From: Fidelibacterota bacterium | GTDB lineage: Bacteria; Fidelibacterota; UBA2242 | DNA: 8,742 nt | Assembly (NCBI GenBank): GCA_016936335.1 | Contig: JAFGXZ010000074.1 | Coordinates: forward strand, 1 to 8,742 | Direction of reading: 5' to 3' | Part shown: positions 6,804 through 8,742 of the stretch, piece by piece | How the letters are laid out: every line of letters starts with the position of its first letter | Position numbering within the stretch: position 1 is the stretch's first letter | Notes under the pieces: generated by a model | Told to the model about the DNA's origin: nothing | The model's input: the letters and a program-made list of their open reading frames with translations, nothing else | The model's database searches: none | Translations under genes and position numbers: made by a program

Positions 6804-7858
6804 TGCGAAATTTTAAAGAATATTCCGGCTGCATTCATGCCCATTCGATCTATTCTGACGGAAGCGGTACCTTTCCGGAAATGATTAAAGCGGCGCAGGG
6901 TGCCGGTCTGGATTACCTTCTTGCATCGGATCACATGACTCTTCAAGGGCGGGACGAAGGATATACCGGTTGGCACGACGACTTATTTCTGTCTGTTGGA
7001 TACGAGATCAATGATAAAAATGATCAGCACCATTACCTGGCGTTTGGACTGGATGAGATGTTACCCTCTGATTATAGCCATGAACAGTATATTCAGGCGG
7101 TGAAAGCCAAAGACGCTCTAGGGGTTGCCGCTCATCCTTTTGAGCAGCGTGACGTCCAAAAATCGGTAGTCGAATTTCCACCAATTCCCTGGGGAAACCT
7201 GGATTATCCCGAGATTGAAGTAATTGAAATATGGAATATGATGTCCCACTGGCTGGAATTGACAACCGGTCGGAATAAATACTGGAATGTTGTTCATCCG
7301 CGCAGCTTTTCGACATTTCCATCACGGCGACTATTGGCCTGGTGGGATCGAGCAAATCTGGATCGCAAAGTGGTCGGAATCGGATCTGTCGATGTCCATG
7401 CCATAAAAATCAGAATTTTTAAACTCTATACAAAAGCGATTTTCGATTATAAAATTATGTTTAAATCTATTCGCACGCACTTATTGTGTGATAGTGAACT
7501 GACAAAAAGTTCTGACAGTGCACAGGTGGAATCCACTATTTTTAATCTGATCCGTGATGGCCGGACATTTATTTCGAATTTCAGAAGAGGAGATGCACGG
7601 GGTTTCCGCTTCTGGATTGAAGATGGAGACAGAGAATTACAGATGGGTGAATCCGGTACAATGCAACGACCAATTCTAAAAGCCATCATTCCTGAACGCG
7701 GCCATTGTCGACTGATCCGCAATGGTGAGCTCATTCAAAAAGGGAAGGCTACACGCATTGAAATGGCCGTTGAACCGGGTGTATATCGCCTGGAAGTGTT
7801 GAAAGGAAAACGCGGCTGGATTTATTCAAATCATATAAAAATACTGGAAAGTAACTGA
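6803..7858 (+). CDS. PHP-domain metal-dependent phosphoesterase-like protein
   Basis: This 351-residue protein has an N-terminal PHP domain, the metal-dependent phosphoesterase fold found in histidinol phosphatase HisK, YcdX and bacterial polymerase III. All expected ligand positions can be seen: H12-x-H14 and D19 in CIHAHSIYSDG, H44 in ASDHM, E68 in GYEI, H77 in QHHYLAFG, H111 in AAHPF, and D197-x-H199 in GSVDVHA. A trinuclear metal site is therefore likely intact. Residues about 144-190 hold a tryptophan-rich insertion (WNMMSHW, WNVVHP, LLAWWD). From about 245 a C-terminal region rich in predicted beta strands follows, ending GVYRLEVLKGKRGW and probably forming a small beta-sandwich. No signal peptide is visible, so it is probably cytoplasmic. 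The substrate is unknown; histidinol phosphatase is not supported by any his neighbour. The start overlaps the DUF2279 stop (TAATG), and the stop is one base before purF. Confidence 0.88.
   Translation: MRNFKEYSGCIHAHSIYSDGSGTFPEMIKAAQGAGLDYLLASDHMTLQGRDEGYTGWHDDLFLSVGYEINDKNDQHHYLAFGLDEMLPSDYSHEQYIQAVKAKDALGVAAHPFEQRDVQKSVVEFPPIPWGNLDYPEIEVIEIWNMMSHWLELTTGRNKYWNVVHPRSFSTFPSRRLLAWWDRANLDRKVVGIGSVDVHAIKIRIFKLYTKAIFDYKIMFKSIRTHLLCDSELTKSSDSAQVESTIFNLIRDGRTFISNFRRGDARGFRFWIEDGDRELQMGESGTMQRPILKAIIPERGHCRLIRNGELIQKGKATRIEMAVEPGVYRLEVLKGKRGWIYSNHIKILESN
7846..7851 (+). promoter_or_regulatory. Likely Shine-Dalgarno site of purF
   Basis: GGAAAG lies eight bases before the ATG at 7860, inside the last codons of the PHP gene. 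It supports the purF start at MCGVVG. Confidence 0.55.
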
Positions 7859-7859
7859 T

Positions 7860-8742
7860 ATGTGCGGCGTTGTCGGAATATATAACAATAAGGAAGCCTC
7901 GACCATGGCTTATCTCTGTCTGTACGCGTTACAGCATCGCGGGCAGGAGGGAGTTGGTATTGCCAGTTATGATAATTCAAAGGTACATGTATCAAAAGGC
8001 CTGGGGTTGGTTTCGGAAGTGTTTGCAAGCCGTGAAAAACTGGAAAGTCTTGAAGGTCGTTTTGCCGTTGGACATAATCGTTATTCGACGCACGGTGAAA
8101 AATCCCGGATTAACATTCAGCCTTTAGTTTTTAATTATAAGGGTAGCCGTGTGATAATCGCCCATAATGGCAATCTGGTTGATCTTGACCCCATTCGTAG
8201 CGAGCTTGAGGAACACGGGGCGTTATTTCAGACCAGTTCGGATACGGAATATATTATTCAGTTGTTTTCCCATTCGAAAGCGGTCACTATTGAAGAAAAA
8301 ATGCTGAATGCCCTACGGCGTGTAAACGGCGCGTATTCTCTGGTCATTATGTACAATGATACCATGATCGTCGCCCGCGATCAATATGGCTTTCGCCCAT
8401 TATGTCTTGGCCGGTATAAGGATACGGTTATTGTGACTTCGGAAACCTGTGCACTGGATCTGGTCGGTGCGGAATATGAGCGGGATATTGCACCGGGTGA
8501 AATGATTATTTTTAATGGCACCACTGAGAAAAGTTATAAAATTCACGATCCGAAGCCACATCATTGTATTTTTGAATACGTCTATTTTTCCCGTCCGGAT
8601 AGCCGGATATTCGGTGAATATGTTGATAAAACCCGCCGTAAAATCGGAAAAATACTGGCGCTGGAAAAACCTGTCGAAGATGCCGATATCGTCATATCTG
8701 TACCGGATTCCAGTAACACGACGGCGCTTGGGTATTCACAGC
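7860..8742 (+). CDS. purF: Amidophosphoribosyltransferase, 3'-truncated by the window edge
   Basis: These are the first 294 codons of PurF, the cytoplasmic enzyme that makes 5-phosphoribosylamine from PRPP and glutamine, the first committed step of purine synthesis. The family is about 450-510 residues, so the PRPP-binding part lies beyond the window. The N-terminal glutaminase domain is complete: MCGVVGIYN with Cys2 as nucleophile after Met removal, LQHRGQEGVGIA (24-35), the GHNRYSTHGE block, IAHNGNLV, and SSDTEYI. The phosphoribosyltransferase part begins with FEYVYFSRPDSRIFGEYV and VPDSSNTTALGY. Cys236, just before FEYVYF, matches the position of the first iron-sulfur ligand in the Bacillus-type enzyme, although the propeptide of the Bacillus enzyme is absent. 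No frameshift is seen. The ATG is one base after the PHP stop, with GGAAAG eight bases upstream. The identity is secure. Confidence 0.96.
   Translation, partial: MCGVVGIYNNKEASTMAYLCLYALQHRGQEGVGIASYDNSKVHVSKGLGLVSEVFASREKLESLEGRFAVGHNRYSTHGEKSRINIQPLVFNYKGSRVIIAHNGNLVDLDPIRSELEEHGALFQTSSDTEYIIQLFSHSKAVTIEEKMLNALRRVNGAYSLVIMYNDTMIVARDQYGFRPLCLGRYKDTVIVTSETCALDLVGAEYERDIAPGEMIIFNGTTEKSYKIHDPKPHHCIFEYVYFSRPDSRIFGEYVDKTRRKIGKILALEKPVEDADIVISVPDSSNTTALGYSQ

Noticed and set aside
7870..8127. 85-codon plus-strand open frame inside purF
   Set aside because: It is in a different frame from purF, which is open and conserved throughout the same span. Its translation shows no family features.

Overview
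The window is a fully coding stretch of bacterial chromosome. Nine genes all lie on the + strand, and no gap between them is longer than 19 bases. GC content looks to be in the low-to-mid forties percent by eye. I see no RNA genes, mobile elements, CRISPR arrays or long repeats, and no convincing terminator or internal promoter. The lineage is uncertain. A DUF5683-type membrane protein and the ATAGGK ending of the AlaRS glycine-rich signature both resemble the Bacteroidota / FCB assemblage (for example Calditrichota, Marinimicrobia, KSB1 or Ignavibacteria-like groups). This placement is inference from remembered family patterns, not a search.

Layout. The window opens inside alaS (1-1752, 5' end missing), which encodes the tRNA-binding, editing and C-terminal parts of alanyl-tRNA synthetase. 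It is followed by gcvPB (1771-3213, the PLP-binding half of glycine decarboxylase P-protein), a RidA-family enamine/imine deaminase (3230-3613) and a YegS/DgkB-type lipid kinase (3620-4513, TTG start). Next come a small exported or membrane DUF5683-like protein (4533-5090), an 11-helix sodium symporter of the NSS/LeuT superfamily (5092-6447), a small YfiM/DUF2279-like envelope protein (6444-6803) and a PHP-domain metal-dependent phosphoesterase (6803-7858). The last gene is the first part of purF (7860-8742, cut by the window end).

How the genes may work together. From 4533 onward every junction is a 1-base gap, a 1-base overlap (TAATG) or a 4-base overlap (ATGA), so the second half is very probably one translationally coupled transcript. 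The first four genes are spaced by 6-18 bases and probably share it. Several products touch glycine and one-carbon metabolism. AlaRS must reject glycine and serine, GcvPB decarboxylates glycine to feed one-carbon units, RidA protects PLP enzymes from reactive enamines, and PurF starts purine synthesis, which consumes glycine and formyl groups. The symporter could import a small amino acid. This theme is inference; a simple housekeeping operon with no shared pathway explains the arrangement equally well.

I did not find a clear new defence or mobile system. The least understood part is the coupled envelope group DUF5683 / NSS / DUF2279 / PHP.
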